A stretch of DNA of 64,000 nucleotides from Adiantum capillus-veneris (taxonomy: Eukaryota; Streptophyta; Polypodiopsida; Polypodiales; Pteridaceae). The stretch covers positions 148,133,640 through 148,197,639 of the forward strand of contig CM043955.1 of NCBI GenBank assembly GCA_014529385.2. Direction: 5' to 3'. Positions 1 to 10,496 of the stretch are shown one piece after another (the first letter of the stretch is position 1; each line of letters starts with the position of its first letter). The notes beneath the pieces were generated by a model that was not told the origin of the DNA, did no database searches, and worked only from the letters and a program-made list of their open reading frames with translations. The position numbers were made by a program, and so were the translations under genes.

Positions 1-26
1 AAAATGAAAATGTTGTACTAGTTCAA

Positions 27-1327
27 GTGGTTACGAGACCACAAGCTCAAAAGAAAGCTGATGAGAATCCAGAGACAAAGAACACTGAAAGTGACACGAG
101 TCCAAAGACAGATGACGGACCAAAGACAGACGCACCTAGTCAGAAAACCAAGAGCAAACGAAATAGTTGGAAAGCTAGAAAGACTAGGATGAAAGCACGC
201 AGGGAACGAGAGAAAAAATCCCTAGCTGAGAAGCTTACGGAAGCTGAGGATATGATAAAACAACATGAGGAAAAGGAGGCACCTTCTCTTACACAGATGG
301 TTAAACCTCTAGAAGAACCATCCACAGATGAGAAACCAAGAAGTGCTATTTCAGGAGGATCTGTGTTGGCAGAGAAGGTTAATGAGATATTAGATACCCT
401 CTTGAAAGCCTATGATGAAAGGCTCAAAAACAACCAAACCCAAGAACACAGGTGGATGACATATCCCTATGCGGAACTAGAAAAGCAAAGGTGTGAAATG
501 TGCTAGAAAATGATTCAAACAGCCCAAGCTTTACTAGAACCACCAGTTGCAAAACCTAAGGACGTGATCCGTGTCATGCCTACACAAGTAATCCCACCAA
601 ACCAGGAACTAAAAGAGCCAGATTCTAGTCATGAGCACAGACCAAACCTCAAAGACCCAGCATTAGAACCAAGGATAGTACTGAATACCACGGATAACTC
701 TTCCGAGGGATTTCACCAAGCTATACCTGAGGATTGTAAAGAGATAGATGGTCTTGACGAATTGTGGAAACAAGTCAGAGAGGCCAATGAAGGCGATGAC
801 CTTAGAAGACGAGTAGACAAGACTGGTGATAAACGAGGAGTGTTTCTACCACCAATAGAGGAATTTGAGACTGGATCTCAAATGAAGCTAGACGTGTGAT
901 TGTATTGGGGCGACAAAGGATCTGTACAATCTATGGATAGTCAACCCCATTCGCTAAGAACACTACCGTCCTACATGGGAGATTACGAGACCAAGTCAGA
1001 TGTGGTTGCAGTCCCATCACAGAGACTGTCTCCCAACAAGACCATCGATTCAAAGGGGCTAGTAGATATTCTATCTACCCCAGTCACCTGTACAATAATG
1101 TTAGCCGAGTTTCTCAGAATAAGACCAAACATGTGGGCTAATGTGGGTAAATTTCTAAAGAAATTTGGTGTAAAAACCCCAATGACTCAAATCGAGGAAG
1201 GCATCAAAGAGCTTGAAATGCCTCAACTAAATAGTAATCCACTTCCATTAAACAAGGTAGGCGAGTATTACGAGGGAGAAGATGGAAACACCACCCTTAC
1301 TATGGAATTCAATGGTGTAAAAACATG
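27..1327 (+). pseudogene. Gag C-terminal/linker region of element A, interrupted by stops
   Basis: One reading frame (starts at 27, 510 and 900) is broken by stops at about 504-506 and 897-899, so an ancestral polyprotein segment of roughly 430 residues is inferred. The first part is very basic and probably coiled-coil (Lys/Arg/Glu-rich, around residues 40-85). The last part contains a segment of the form PLPLNKVGEYYEGEDGNTTL, which aligns with VPINELGQYFEGNESNATLP just before the protease in element 1. This shows it is the linker leading into the protease. A one-base shift in the A-run near 1318-1323 moves the frame into the protease at 1328. No zinc knuckle is visible here; it would lie upstream of the window. 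Confidence 0.6.
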
Positions 1328-1864
1328 GCAATCCTTGACAGTGGAGTTGGTGTGGCCATTGCAACCAAAGAGGTTTGGAAAAAATGGGGAAAACCTGTCT
1401 TGATCTCCACATGAATGACACTGCAGCTTGCAGACGGACACAAAGAAAAGCCCCTAGGACTGCTAGAAAAAGTACTTGTTACTTCTTGTGGCATTGAATA
1501 TGAACACACTTTTGCAGTTGTTGACTTTGGCAAGAAGAACAACTATGACATCATTCTGGGAAGACCATTCATGCGACAATTGAAAATAGTCCAAGATTGG
1601 GGTTATGACCATATATACCTGAGACATATGGAAACTATAACAAAGATAAACTTGAGGGACCATAGCTATAGGGATGTGACGAGAACACCGGTAGAGGAGT
1701 TTGATTCCGCCATAGTAGCAGGATCAGAACTTCCAGCTTGGTTAGGTAAGCCTAAAGTCCTAGAGCGAGTTATAGAGGATAGGGACTATATCCCAGAACC
1801 ATTTCCTGAAGAAGAGTTAGAGCCTTTTGGATGGGAACACATCTTGGCTACTCTGGACGTGTGA
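1328..1864 (+). pseudogene. Retropepsin-like aspartic protease domain of element A
   Basis: Reading frame 2 from 1328 gives an active-site stretch AILDSGVGVAIATKEVW, a D-S-G retropepsin motif, followed by a flap-like region and the conserved distal motif IILGRPFMRQLKIVQDWG at about 1550-1605. The equivalent residues in element 1 are DGGAGVSIV and MILGRPFMREA. The domain would process the Gag-Pol polyprotein. The reading frame ends with TGA at 1862-1864 and continues in the same frame into the W-P-K tail. The frame is out of register with the upstream Gag segment, so the copy is presumed inactive. Confidence 0.7.
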
Positions 1865-1867
1865 GCC

Positions 1868-3004
1868 GTGGAGGATGCTCCCACAACAAAGTTTTGTGAT
1901 GAAAATGGCTATGATATCGTTCCTTATTTTGCAGTGAGTGTAATCCAGGAAAACGAAGAGATCCAGACATCAACAAGCTCTCGAACTAAGGAGCAAACAA
2001 AGAAATGTGGAGAATCAAAAGATGAAGAAGACGACGAGTTCTACGACTGTGTAGAACACTTCGAGCTTCAAGAAGATCAACGACCCGGGAATCAATGTCT
2101 TTGCTACACGGATAAAGTGCATCAAAAGTGGATTCCAAAGTCCTCGGTGAAGACACAGCCACCACAAGCATCCTCATACATGGCTCCTAATAAGGATGCA
2201 AAGACTCAGCTAGGAGGAATACGACCAGAGCAACGAGCTAACAATGCTCTATTCAATGGGCTAGAAAAGTCCTCGAAGAAACTACCACCCACGAGCAAAC
2301 AGACAATAACTTTCCACTACCAGCCAAAAAATCAAGGGAAAGTACAAGAAGTCAACCTTGCTGAGGATAGTAGCAATAGTGATGAATCTTACGACATCCC
2401 CTATCATCAACTCAGGCCATCACTATCACCAACCCCTTCAGCAACAACCATGACAGGTCAAAAGAACAGGACAACAAGTCAAAGCCAAAAAGCTCGACAA
2501 ATCTGGATACCAAAAAGCCAGATCGGCCAAAAACAGATATGGATCAAGAAGAGAAAGATCTCTAATGACAAATCACAAGATCCAAAACCAAAACAAAAAC
2601 AAGGAAAGCGTGCACGAACGGGTAAGCATATCACAAAGTCGCAAGCTTTCACAACTCGGGTTTGGGCTCCAACGAAGTTGATTCAAGCACAAAAAAGCCA
2701 GGAATTCATTTGGATTCCAAAACAACCACAGTATCAACTTTCAAAGCCTGAATCCCGTCCCCAACCAAGCGTACAAGGGCCAAAGCAAAGACCACTGTCG
2801 ACTCACACAACAAAAAGGTGGATCCCAAAGAAGTCTCTTCAAACACAAACGAAGCACGAGCAAGTGTGGGTTCCCAAACGAGAGCCAACAACAAAACAAC
2901 CAATAATCGCAAAGAAATGGGTCCCAAAGAAGAACAACAAAATTGCTGTCAGTGCATCGCCGCTTGAATTCTTACGATTCTTCCTACGATTACAGTACAG
3001 TTAG
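1868..3004 (+). CDS. Trp-Pro-Lys repeat tail protein of element A
   Basis: This 379-codon open frame begins straight after the protease stop, so it is probably the C-terminal part of one polyprotein; the nominal first codon is GTG, not ATG. An acidic N-terminus (DEEDDEFYDCVEHFEL) is followed by a long Lys/Gln/Pro/Ser/Thr-rich low-complexity region. About eight W-[IVA]-P-K-like units are spaced through it: KWIPKSS, IWIPKSQ, IWIKKRK, VWAPTKL, WIPKQPQ, RWIPKKS, VWVPKRE and KWVPKKN. Elements 1, 2 and 3 carry the same motif in the same relative place, so the tail is a conserved family trait. The function is unknown. The basic, repetitive make-up suggests nucleic-acid or chromatin binding, but that is inference. 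Confidence 0.6.
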   Translation: MEDAPTTKFCDENGYDIVPYFAVSVIQENEEIQTSTSSRTKEQTKKCGESKDEEDDEFYDCVEHFELQEDQRPGNQCLCYTDKVHQKWIPKSSVKTQPPQASSYMAPNKDAKTQLGGIRPEQRANNALFNGLEKSSKKLPPTSKQTITFHYQPKNQGKVQEVNLAEDSSNSDESYDIPYHQLRPSLSPTPSATTMTGQKNRTTSQSQKARQIWIPKSQIGQKQIWIKKRKISNDKSQDPKPKQKQGKRARTGKHITKSQAFTTRVWAPTKLIQAQKSQEFIWIPKQPQYQLSKPESRPQPSVQGPKQRPLSTHTTKRWIPKKSLQTQTKHEQVWVPKREPTTKQPIIAKKWVPKKNNKIAVSASPLEFLRFFLRLQYS

Positions 3005-4638
3005 AAGAGAGCAAGTCGCTTCAATCAAGCAACGATACAGGAGCCTCAAAGACCATTACATTGCTTAGAATAGGAAGCCTCACCAGCAAATGCCAATAAG
3101 AAAATTGCTTATACCCACATCTTGCACAACATAAATATTTTCCATGCATTGACTGTGTATGCATAATAGGGCTACATTACAAGGCCTGCATAGGCACAAC
3201 TTTTAATTGCCCAAGCACAACACATACCCTTTGCGATACCCTGTCGTAAAGGATGACTCCAAATAGGAAGGGGGGAGGCATTCTGAATGCGGACCTAACA
3301 TTATGACTATTAGAGGGCAATGTTTTGTGAGATGCATTGAATTTTTACGTTTTATTGTGATAATTTTTTGACAAAATTTAGAGTATATGCCCTCATAGTA
3401 GTGTTACAGAGGAGTATGGGGACAAAATCCATATATGAGTCCCTAGGGACATGTGTATAGTGTACATAGCATTTAGATTTCTATTTGAATGATTTTTCTT
3501 TTGTTGAGTCGTTTTAAGATTTTCTTTGTTTATTATTAAGAAAAAATAAAAAAATCCATAATCCACATGAAGAAAAGACTGACAAGAGGCCTGAGCACTA
3601 CAAAGAAATAAAGGTACAGGAAAACGATGAAACTTCACGAAGTATGTCTCAGCAGTCACTACAACAACGGAAGAAATTGTCACAAAGCAGTGTCAACATG
3701 CAACCGACAAGTCATAAAAGTCAGAGTCGAGTAGCTAAGCCACAAAATGAGTGAGGTGTTAGTCCCAAAGCTTCAAGTAATATTCTATGTGGTCTAAGCG
3801 TCTTAGCTATTCTAGGTACTGCTCAATCTGGAAGAGTTGAGCATATTTACGTTGTGTCGCTCATGCTGGTATAGGTGAGCAAAAGAGTCGAAGTCTAAGT
3901 ACTTAAGTCTGGTGAAGTGATGGAGAAGGTCCAAAAGACACTCACGTACTGAGCACAGTGAGATACGAGTGGAGAAACTTCTACATCGAAAACCCTTCTT
4001 GGAAAGGTGGAAGCTATTGAGACATCTTTTGATGTCACATGTGCTACATTTATTCCTCGAAACACCCATCATCTCCTTCTTTCACATTGCATGCTTTTGT
4101 TGACAAATTTCTCATATGCATATAGAGTGTCCCATAATTGGCACTTGCATCAGGCACTCTTTCCGTGTTTCACCCAAGCACTCACCTTTCATGAACATGT
4201 ACTTCACGTTCAACTGCTCGACTCCAATAAGAGCGTATACCAAAGGAATTTTTTCCCACCGGGTTTTTTCCCTTTGTTCATCCACGTTTCAGACCCTAAT
4301 CTAAAGACACCTATCACCACCCTCTTGTACATATTCCTTCTACATCAACAATAAGGAAATGCTACTCAAATCAATTGACAAATGAATTGGAGCACCAATT
4401 TCAGATCATAGCATACTTCTCCTCAATGGCGAGTCGAAGAATGGCCTACAATGACAAAGTTGGGTCAACAACACAACTTAACTCAAGAACAAAGAAGTCC
4501 TCAATGACAAAGAGCAGACATAAGGTTAATCAGAGGATCTCAAAAGCTTGTCCTTGATAATGCGCATCGAATGCTCGGCACGGTTTTGAACCTCAAATTA
4601 GAATAATTAAGTCCTGGATTTGGCCTAACAGACAGACT
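3005..4638 (+). other. Non-coding 3' region of element A
   Basis: No convincing coding sequence. It contains a PPT-like tract at 3265-3278 and then AT-rich DNA with only short open frames. It corresponds in position to the non-coding 3' region (19690-21291) of element 1. Confidence 0.5.
3265..3278 (+). other. Internal polypurine tract-like site (element A)
   Basis: AGGAAGGGGGGAGG lies about 260 bases after the tail ORF. Nearly the same tract follows the tail in elements 1, 2 and 3. It is not followed by a TG-starting LTR here, unlike the true PPT at 5136. Confidence 0.45.
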
Positions 4639-5103
4639 TTGCATTGGAGTGCAACTTGGACTAAAGAAGTTAAGGGTTTAGCCATACAATTTCTACAAAA
4701 TCCTTACAAAGTTGTCATTGGCTCACAAGATCAGAAAGCCAATCACTCAATTCTACAGATTGTAGAAGTTGTTTCTGAGAATCACAAATACTCCGAATTG
4801 ACAGATTTGTTGGAGCAAGTGATGGATGGAGCTTTCTCTATCCATGATGATAAGAGTCAAGTTAAACGACATTGGGTTCTTTTTGAATTTAGATCTGGCA
4901 GTAGACCTATAATGACAGAAATAGATGGTGCAGCTCGGAGCGTGGATGTGAAAGACATAAAGTTCGTCATCAATTATGATTTTCCTGAATCTTGTGAAGA
5001 CTATGTACATCGGCTTGGACGAACAAGACAAGCTACTACAAAGGCTATGGTCTATACTTTCTTTCCAACAACAAAACAACAGCAAAGACCACATCACCAT
5101 TGA
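4639..5103 (+). pseudogene. DEAD-box RNA helicase fragment captured in element A
   Basis: The open frame resembles the helicase core of the plant DBP2/DDX5-type DEAD-box family. It has motif III as SATW (residues 4-7), the linker segment NHSILQIVEVVSE, a helicase-C stretch VDVKDIKFVINYDFPESCED, and a degenerate motif VI HRLGRTRQA (canonical HRIGRTGRA). Motifs I, II and IV are missing, and motif V is changed (ARSVDVKD). Several conserved blocks are joined without a visible intron, which suggests a retrocopied mRNA fragment. The fragment ends 32 bases before the PPT of element A, so it was probably acquired as a 3' transduction. It cannot be an active helicase. Confidence 0.8.
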
Positions 5104-5135
5104 CAATCAGGTCATGTCGGGGACGCCATGAACGC

Positions 5136-5147
5136 GGAAGGGGGGAA
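5136..5147 (+). other. Polypurine tract of element A
   Basis: GGAAGGGGGGAA directly precedes TGTTGACC, the start of the 3' LTR. It is the expected plus-strand priming site in an LTR element. Confidence 0.75.
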
Positions 5148-5690
5148 TGTTGACCGTTGGGTCAACAAGACAACATAACTCAATTTTCGTACCAAAGTCT
5201 TATCTTTTGCGAGTTATGAAATGCTGCGGATTATGGCTATAAATGTCATTTGTAATGAGTAGTTATTCTAGTTTCAGAAGCCGGGGTGCAATGGCACTTC
5301 CAGATTGTAAATACAAAGCCATTTGACCCTTTCAACCCCATTTTGGGTTAAACCTAAGGTAACCTTAGTATATAAGGTACCTAGGTCATTTTGTAAAGAA
5401 GACTTTTATCATAATCAAAACTTAGCGCTGCCGTCTACTGTGTGTGAGAGAGAAAGAGAGTGAGCGTGAGCTTCATCCTCTTGCTATGCCCGGCTCGCTC
5501 AACACATTGGAGAACCGTCTTCACCATTGTTGTAGGCTCAAGGAGAGCTACGCGACAACGCCAAGCATTCCACGCGAGACGAAGCGCACACGCCAACGCA
5601 TCTACGAGCTATTTGTGGCCGTAAGTGTATCAAATGATGCTTGTTTTCTGCGTGCTAGTAGTCTATAGAATCGTGGTGACATAAGCTACG
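5148..5690 (+). repeat. 3' LTR of element A (right boundary approximate)
   Basis: Begins with TG right after the PPT. The first 20 bases form an inverted repeat, TGTTGACC-gtt-GGGTCAACA. A TATA box (TATATAAG) sits at 5369-5376, followed by a GA-rich purine stretch, the usual U3-R layout. No second copy is in the window, so the end is a guess. Confidence 0.6.
5369..5376 (+). promoter_or_regulatory. TATA box in LTR of element A
   Basis: TATATAAG lies about 220 bases into the LTR and upstream of a GA-rich segment, consistent with the LTR promoter. Confidence 0.5.
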
Positions 5691-6058
5691 CATAGGTACT
5701 CATAAATTTCAGTTTCGGGCACTTTCAAAATTCGGCTCTGTCATCCTACGCGTTTTTCGCAGATGGGTTTAGAGTGAGGGTTTTGAGTGTAGAAGCTTAG
5801 GGACAGGTGTATCCTAGTGAGGGGATGGTGTTCCTTAAGTTTCGTACGAATCTGGCATGATTAGGCGAGTTACCTTTAGTATGTGTGTATGTGGCTAGGT
5901 GGTGTAGTTGAGAGCAGTGAGGTTCTTGATTGTGGTTTAGTTGGCCTTCCTGAGTGTTGTATGTGTAGGATGGTGTTAGCCTGACAAGCTAAAGAGATTT
6001 CCTCCGTGTGACTATCGTGTCATCTGTGTCCTCGATTGACATTATGTTGATCTAGGTA
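5691..6058. other. Unassigned spacer
   Basis: I see no coding or repeat signal. The right end of LTR A may fall inside it. Confidence 0.3.
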
Positions 6059-7711
6059 GTGTTTGCATGCACTTCATGGGTGTGTGAGCGCTCCCGTCCA
6101 ACAATGTTTAATGCAGATTTTTCTATACAGAGGATCATAGATTGCTCATTTGAGTACCTACAAACCCATTTGCAACAGTATGAGGCAGTCATTTGTGACA
6201 ATTCCATGACAATTAATGGCATGAGATATGTGCACCCATCTGACCTTGACCCTGACAAGAGTGCGGCAAGGAGACTGAATCGCTATCTAGAAAAGTGTCC
6301 CTCCAGTGCACTGCTTGTACAAAACAGGTGTATGAAGCACTTAAAAAAGTGTCGCTTAGTGGAATTCAACCACGAGTTTGTCTGTTACTTGTACTTGTAG
6401 ACGGATGGCAAGCCAAAGACTTCCCAATCATCAACTTTCGGTAGTTGTCCATTGGCGCCGAAGGAAGAGGTAGAGGATGTGGAGATGCAGTTTGACCCAG
6501 AAGAAGAGCGAACAGAGGTATTAAAGGAAACTTTTGATGCGGGCTTAGCTCTTGCTTCCCTTACGAATGCAGCATTAGGGTGCAAGCAAGAAAGCCCAAA
6601 TAAGGAATGAATTTACCTCTGAATTATGCTCCCATCTTTGTATGGTGGGAGACACCCACTACGTTCTGCTCACAAATATCATGCATGAGCTGAATATACG
6701 GGAGGACTACTGCCTAGCTACAATTGAAAATTTTTGTGAGGTAGACATGGGATTTGTGGATGATGATGGAGTGGACCAACATCTTTTTGCTGACACAGTT
6801 GTCCACAACTCACAGTTCACTTCAGGATGGCAATTGATCAAAGATACATTTAATGAAGCGAAGTTCGGCAACAAAACAACTCGTCTTGGAAAACATGGGT
6901 AGGCCATGGCACCCAGTGCTCAAGTATTGAATAGTCAGTCTATCCACTTGTGAGGAAGGTCGATGCTGGAAATGGACGAGAATCAGATGGTAATTTTTAA
7001 AGGCATTCAGATGGTATTGGAGATGGCCCAGGGATGAAATATGATGATCAATCTTTTTGTTGACAGGTGCTAGTGTATGACGATAATTTCCTTAGAAGAG
7101 CGGGAGGCTCACGGCAAGGGCTTATCACTGGAGTACAAGGCAAGGATGCGGCGTTGTCTCACTACATCGGCAAGGGCTTTTCACTGGAGTACAAGGCAAT
7201 GATGCGGGGTTGTCTCACTACATCGGGCATTTCAACCACAAAAAGGTTTGTAGAAACAATTCAAGTACTTGGCAATTGTACTCATCTCACTTACGGCCCA
7301 TGAATGTTTTATAATTGTTATAAATGCTTTAATATTGTTTTGTAGATCATAATATACCACAAGGAATACTCCAAGGACAATGCAAAGTTCCCACTGTTTG
7401 CAATGAAAGTAATTACAAGATTGTGTGGTGGGCACCCCCTCCCACTAAATGCAAAAAGACTAATTCTGATTGAGAAACAGTTTTCTCTACGCGTCTTTGG
7501 CATTGGGTATGGGTGCCAAGCACTTAGAACCGCCTATTTCATGTCCTACACAGCTCAGGCTCTAGCTACAGGGGTTGAAGACCCGAAGAGCTTAGATCCA
7601 TACAACAAGTGGCTATTTATGAGGGAAAGAAGACGCCTGATGCCCGTGGGGATGCTGCCATCAACAGAGGAACGAGCTTGTCTACGGAGCTTGCACATTG
7701 AAGAGGTATAG
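6059..7711 (+). pseudogene. Unidentified exon-like coding fragments
   Basis: Four open stretches with protein-like composition lie in tandem: 6059-6400, about 6402-6610, 6642-6902 and 7340-7711. They are separated by short AT-rich pieces and pyrimidine-AG junctions such as the one before 7347. Visible residues include a Cys/His-poor N-terminal part, an acidic middle (EEVEDVEMQFDPEEER) and a C-terminal part ending ERACLRSLHIEEV. I do not recognise a family. It could be the remains of a host gene with introns or of a DNA transposon. A 56-bp tandem duplication (7115-7226) that shifts the frame indicates decay. Confidence 0.35.
7115..7226 (+). repeat. 56-bp direct tandem duplication
   Basis: Units 7115-7170 and 7171-7226 differ at only a few bases. 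The unit length is not a multiple of three, so it disrupts any reading frame crossing it. Confidence 0.9.
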
Positions 7712-8286
7712 AGTGAGGAAGAAGGAGGTGCATCAAAGAGGATAAAACCAACGAGCTTAGGTCCATCTTCTACCGCTCCTGGCTTGTGACTATCGCCACC
7801 TTGCATGGCGCTTCCCCCGCATTTGAATTTCTCCAAGCCTTTTGTTTCTTCTCTTTGCAGATGTGTTGTAAAGACCGTGTAATTTTTGAACTCTTAAGAA
7901 GTTCCTTTTGCTTTGCTCTATGAATAAGTCGTCTATATATCCATTGGTGTAACTCTAATAGGCTATTGGCCTTATCCTTTCCTCCCCCATGTCTAGTGTG
8001 CTTAAAGTAACCTGTTCTTGCCATATAGTGGGTTTTTCCCATACCTTGTGTGGACCATATTGATAGTGAGCCGTATGTCTTGGCAAAATATGGACCATGG
8101 TTGAACAATATGTGCTACATTGAAATAAAACAAAATGGAGAGTAGAGTATAATTTTAAATTTTGTTTGTATACGTAGCATGCTAACCCACCATGTAATGT
8201 GTGATATGTTGACCACCCCACCCTGTAAGATAAGCCTTCTTCCAATCCAACAAGGCTGCTTGAAATGATGTGAGCTTACTTTGGTC
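7712..8286. other. Unassigned stretch
   Basis: Only short overlapping open frames on the minus strand; no motif, repeat partner or LTR edge recognised. It may hold the missing 3' part of element 6. Confidence 0.3.
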
Positions 8287-8951
8287 CTAAGAATGCTGCT
8301 CAACGTAGTGGAAAATTTTATCTAGTGATTTCCACACGTTCGCCTTGTGATTTTGGATTGCCCCACCACCAGCATTGTCTTTAACCACTTTATGTAACTG
8401 TTTCCATTTGGTGAACAGGTTTCTCCTCTCTTCTCTATCTGGATCTTTGAGGCTAAACCCAAGAAACCTTCTGGCTTTCATGCCGCCTATCGATGCTTTC
8501 CTAGGTACCTTGTAATGACTTTGAGACATCTTAGGGTCCTCTTTGATTTGACATTGCCTCCATGCAAACCAATGTTTGAGAGCACTCCCTCTAATGCTTT
8601 GATCACTCTTTTTGACTCACTCTCTGGCTTTAATGTCCATGCAAAACATATGTACAAATGAACCACCTTTTCCATTATTCCACAGAGTGCATGAAGTCTA
8701 CAGACGTGAACTCTACTCATAGGAATATCAAGCACTGGCATAAAAGTTTTATCTTGAAGATTTCTGTTGGGAGCTCTATTCCATTGCACACTCTTAAGAG
8801 ATTGTGCATCAGCCATGCAATATAAGCATGGATTTATGTTGTACATACACTTAAGAGTCTTTAAGTCACCTGCCATGTGCCATTCCACTGTGTAGTCACC
8901 AAATCCTTCCACTGAAAGAACGACTCCGTTTCTTTGTTCACTGATGATAGA
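8287..8951 (-). pseudogene. Unidentified ORF fused to LARD element 6
   Basis: On the minus strand an open frame enters from LARD sequence at about 8952 and runs to about 8510, where a frameshift moves it into a second frame ending at 8287. The joined region is roughly 210 residues. It contains EWHMAGDLKTLKCMYNIN followed by a CLYC pair, a Cys/His cluster (VCRLHALCGIMEK) and a Lys/Arg-rich C-terminus. The spacing of Cys pairs within a GDLK-type context recalls zinc-bearing RNase H-like transposases, but I cannot assign a family. LARD element 5 lacks this sequence: the two copies diverge right after a shared CAAGACTC, so it was joined to or captured by element 6. Confidence 0.45.
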
Positions 8952-10476
8952 GTCTTGTATATCATCATGATTACTGGCGGGACACCAATCATTCATTGCT
9001 AAATTGGATAGATAATGCCATTGCGTATGCACACACATTAATGCATTTTTTCCATGTTCATCAAATGGATCCATCATTAGCATAGCAATACACTAATAAT
9101 CTTCACAATTGAGCACCAATGGAGTGATCTATGACAATTTTCAAAGCCAATTGTGACACTCATATCAACTATTCAGCCAAATTAATCATCATAACTGGTA
9201 AAAATTTCAATTATCCATTCAAACACCTTGGATTGCACATGCCATTAAGTAGGCACACACACCCAAATTTTATGCCAAAATTTTATGCAGCTATTCCATT
9301 AATTTAACATTGTAATGCTCAAATTTCAAACTCAATCAAGCATAAGTGAATGCATGCATGCTTAATTTCTAAAAAATTAGCCCTATTTTTACCCAATCAA
9401 ACAGTGCACACACTCAAAAATTAAGCACAAAAATTCAAATTTGGTTGAATTGGCAATGCATTTAGGCTTATACCTAATGATTGCACACACTCTCATGCAC
9501 ATTTCACAATCAAAAAACATTTGGGTGTCCTAATTGACCATCAATGATTGAAAATCAAGTTGTCTTGAATGGGCACACACACTCAAATTTTGCTTAATTG
9601 TTGGCTTATCCAATGATGGGATTAGCCTAACATACACATCTCTTACATGATTGCATATTCATATATCATCAATTTTATCAATTTCTATGCATGCACACTC
9701 TCAAAATTAGGTGCACACACACTTGAATTTTTTGGCAGTTTTTTTCCTTCTTTGGTGCATTACACACACGATGATTTTATGCACATACATGAATTCTTGA
9801 TGGCATTATCTTGACAAAAAAAAAGTTCATTAGTCAAAATTTGACCATCAATTTCATTCCAAGTGAACCAAATTAGGTGCAAAGTGTAGGTCAATTGATT
9901 TACACACCTAATTTTAGCAAATAATTAGCAACATTGAACCACATTAATCAATGAATTGACATAGCAAGTGAGTGCACTTACATCGTAATCACTCTCCAAG
10001 CTATTCCTTTGCTCCATGCAAAGACGCATCATTGCATACACAATTGTGTGCACCATCAAATCGACCCAAAAATTGACCATTGTAGGACAAAAATCAAACC
10101 CTCAAATCATTAAATCAGGCATAAATTAGCACAATTAACTTGATTAAAGTGATGATTCCACCTCTTATAATGGGATTGATCATACATTACACTTCAAATG
10201 TTAGCGGTTAGGTTAGCAACGTTAGTTAAAATTAGTAAAAATTAACATGAAATTAGTACAATTACCATGGAAATGAAGCGAAATTAGAAATGGTTAGTGA
10301 GAAGTTAGTGAAATTGGGGGTTTGGGGTATTCATAACTCAACAATTAGATTCAATTATTTGCACATGCATTATCAAATTGAACCAAAATTGAGTTACACA
10401 CACTCAAAAACCAATGAAGTTAGTAGTGAAATTTCTCTATTCTAAACGTCCTATACTCGCTAGCTTAGATTATCCA

Positions 10477-10494
10477 TCCCCGGCAACGGCGCCA
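10477..10494 (-). other. Primer-binding site, tRNA-Asp (element 6)
   Basis: Minus strand reads TGGCGCCGTTGCCGGGGA, an exact 18-base complement to the 3' end of plant tRNA-Asp(GUC), placed two bases inside the LTR end. Confidence 0.85.
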
Positions 10495-10496
10495 AA

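Larger units (their letters stand above)
1..5690 (+). mobile_element. Element A: 3' part of a degenerate Ty3/gypsy-like element without RT/IN
   Basis: The left end is cut by the window. Reading rightwards it holds a broken Gag-to-protease reading frame (27-1864), a Trp-Pro-Lys repeat tail (1868-3004), an internal PPT-like tract (3265-3278), non-coding DNA, a DEAD-box helicase fragment (4639-5103), a polypurine tract (5136-5147) and the start of a 3' LTR (5148). No reverse transcriptase or integrase lies between the protease and the tail; the two are only three bases apart. The organisation matches element 1 at 13228-21906, but the proteins are well diverged, so this is a separate subfamily. 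The right LTR boundary is approximate. Confidence 0.7.

Noticed and set aside
10477-10494. PBS matches as tRNA-Asp gene fragments
   Set aside because: Only the 18-base 3' complement is present, always next to an LTR end; no cloverleaf around it.
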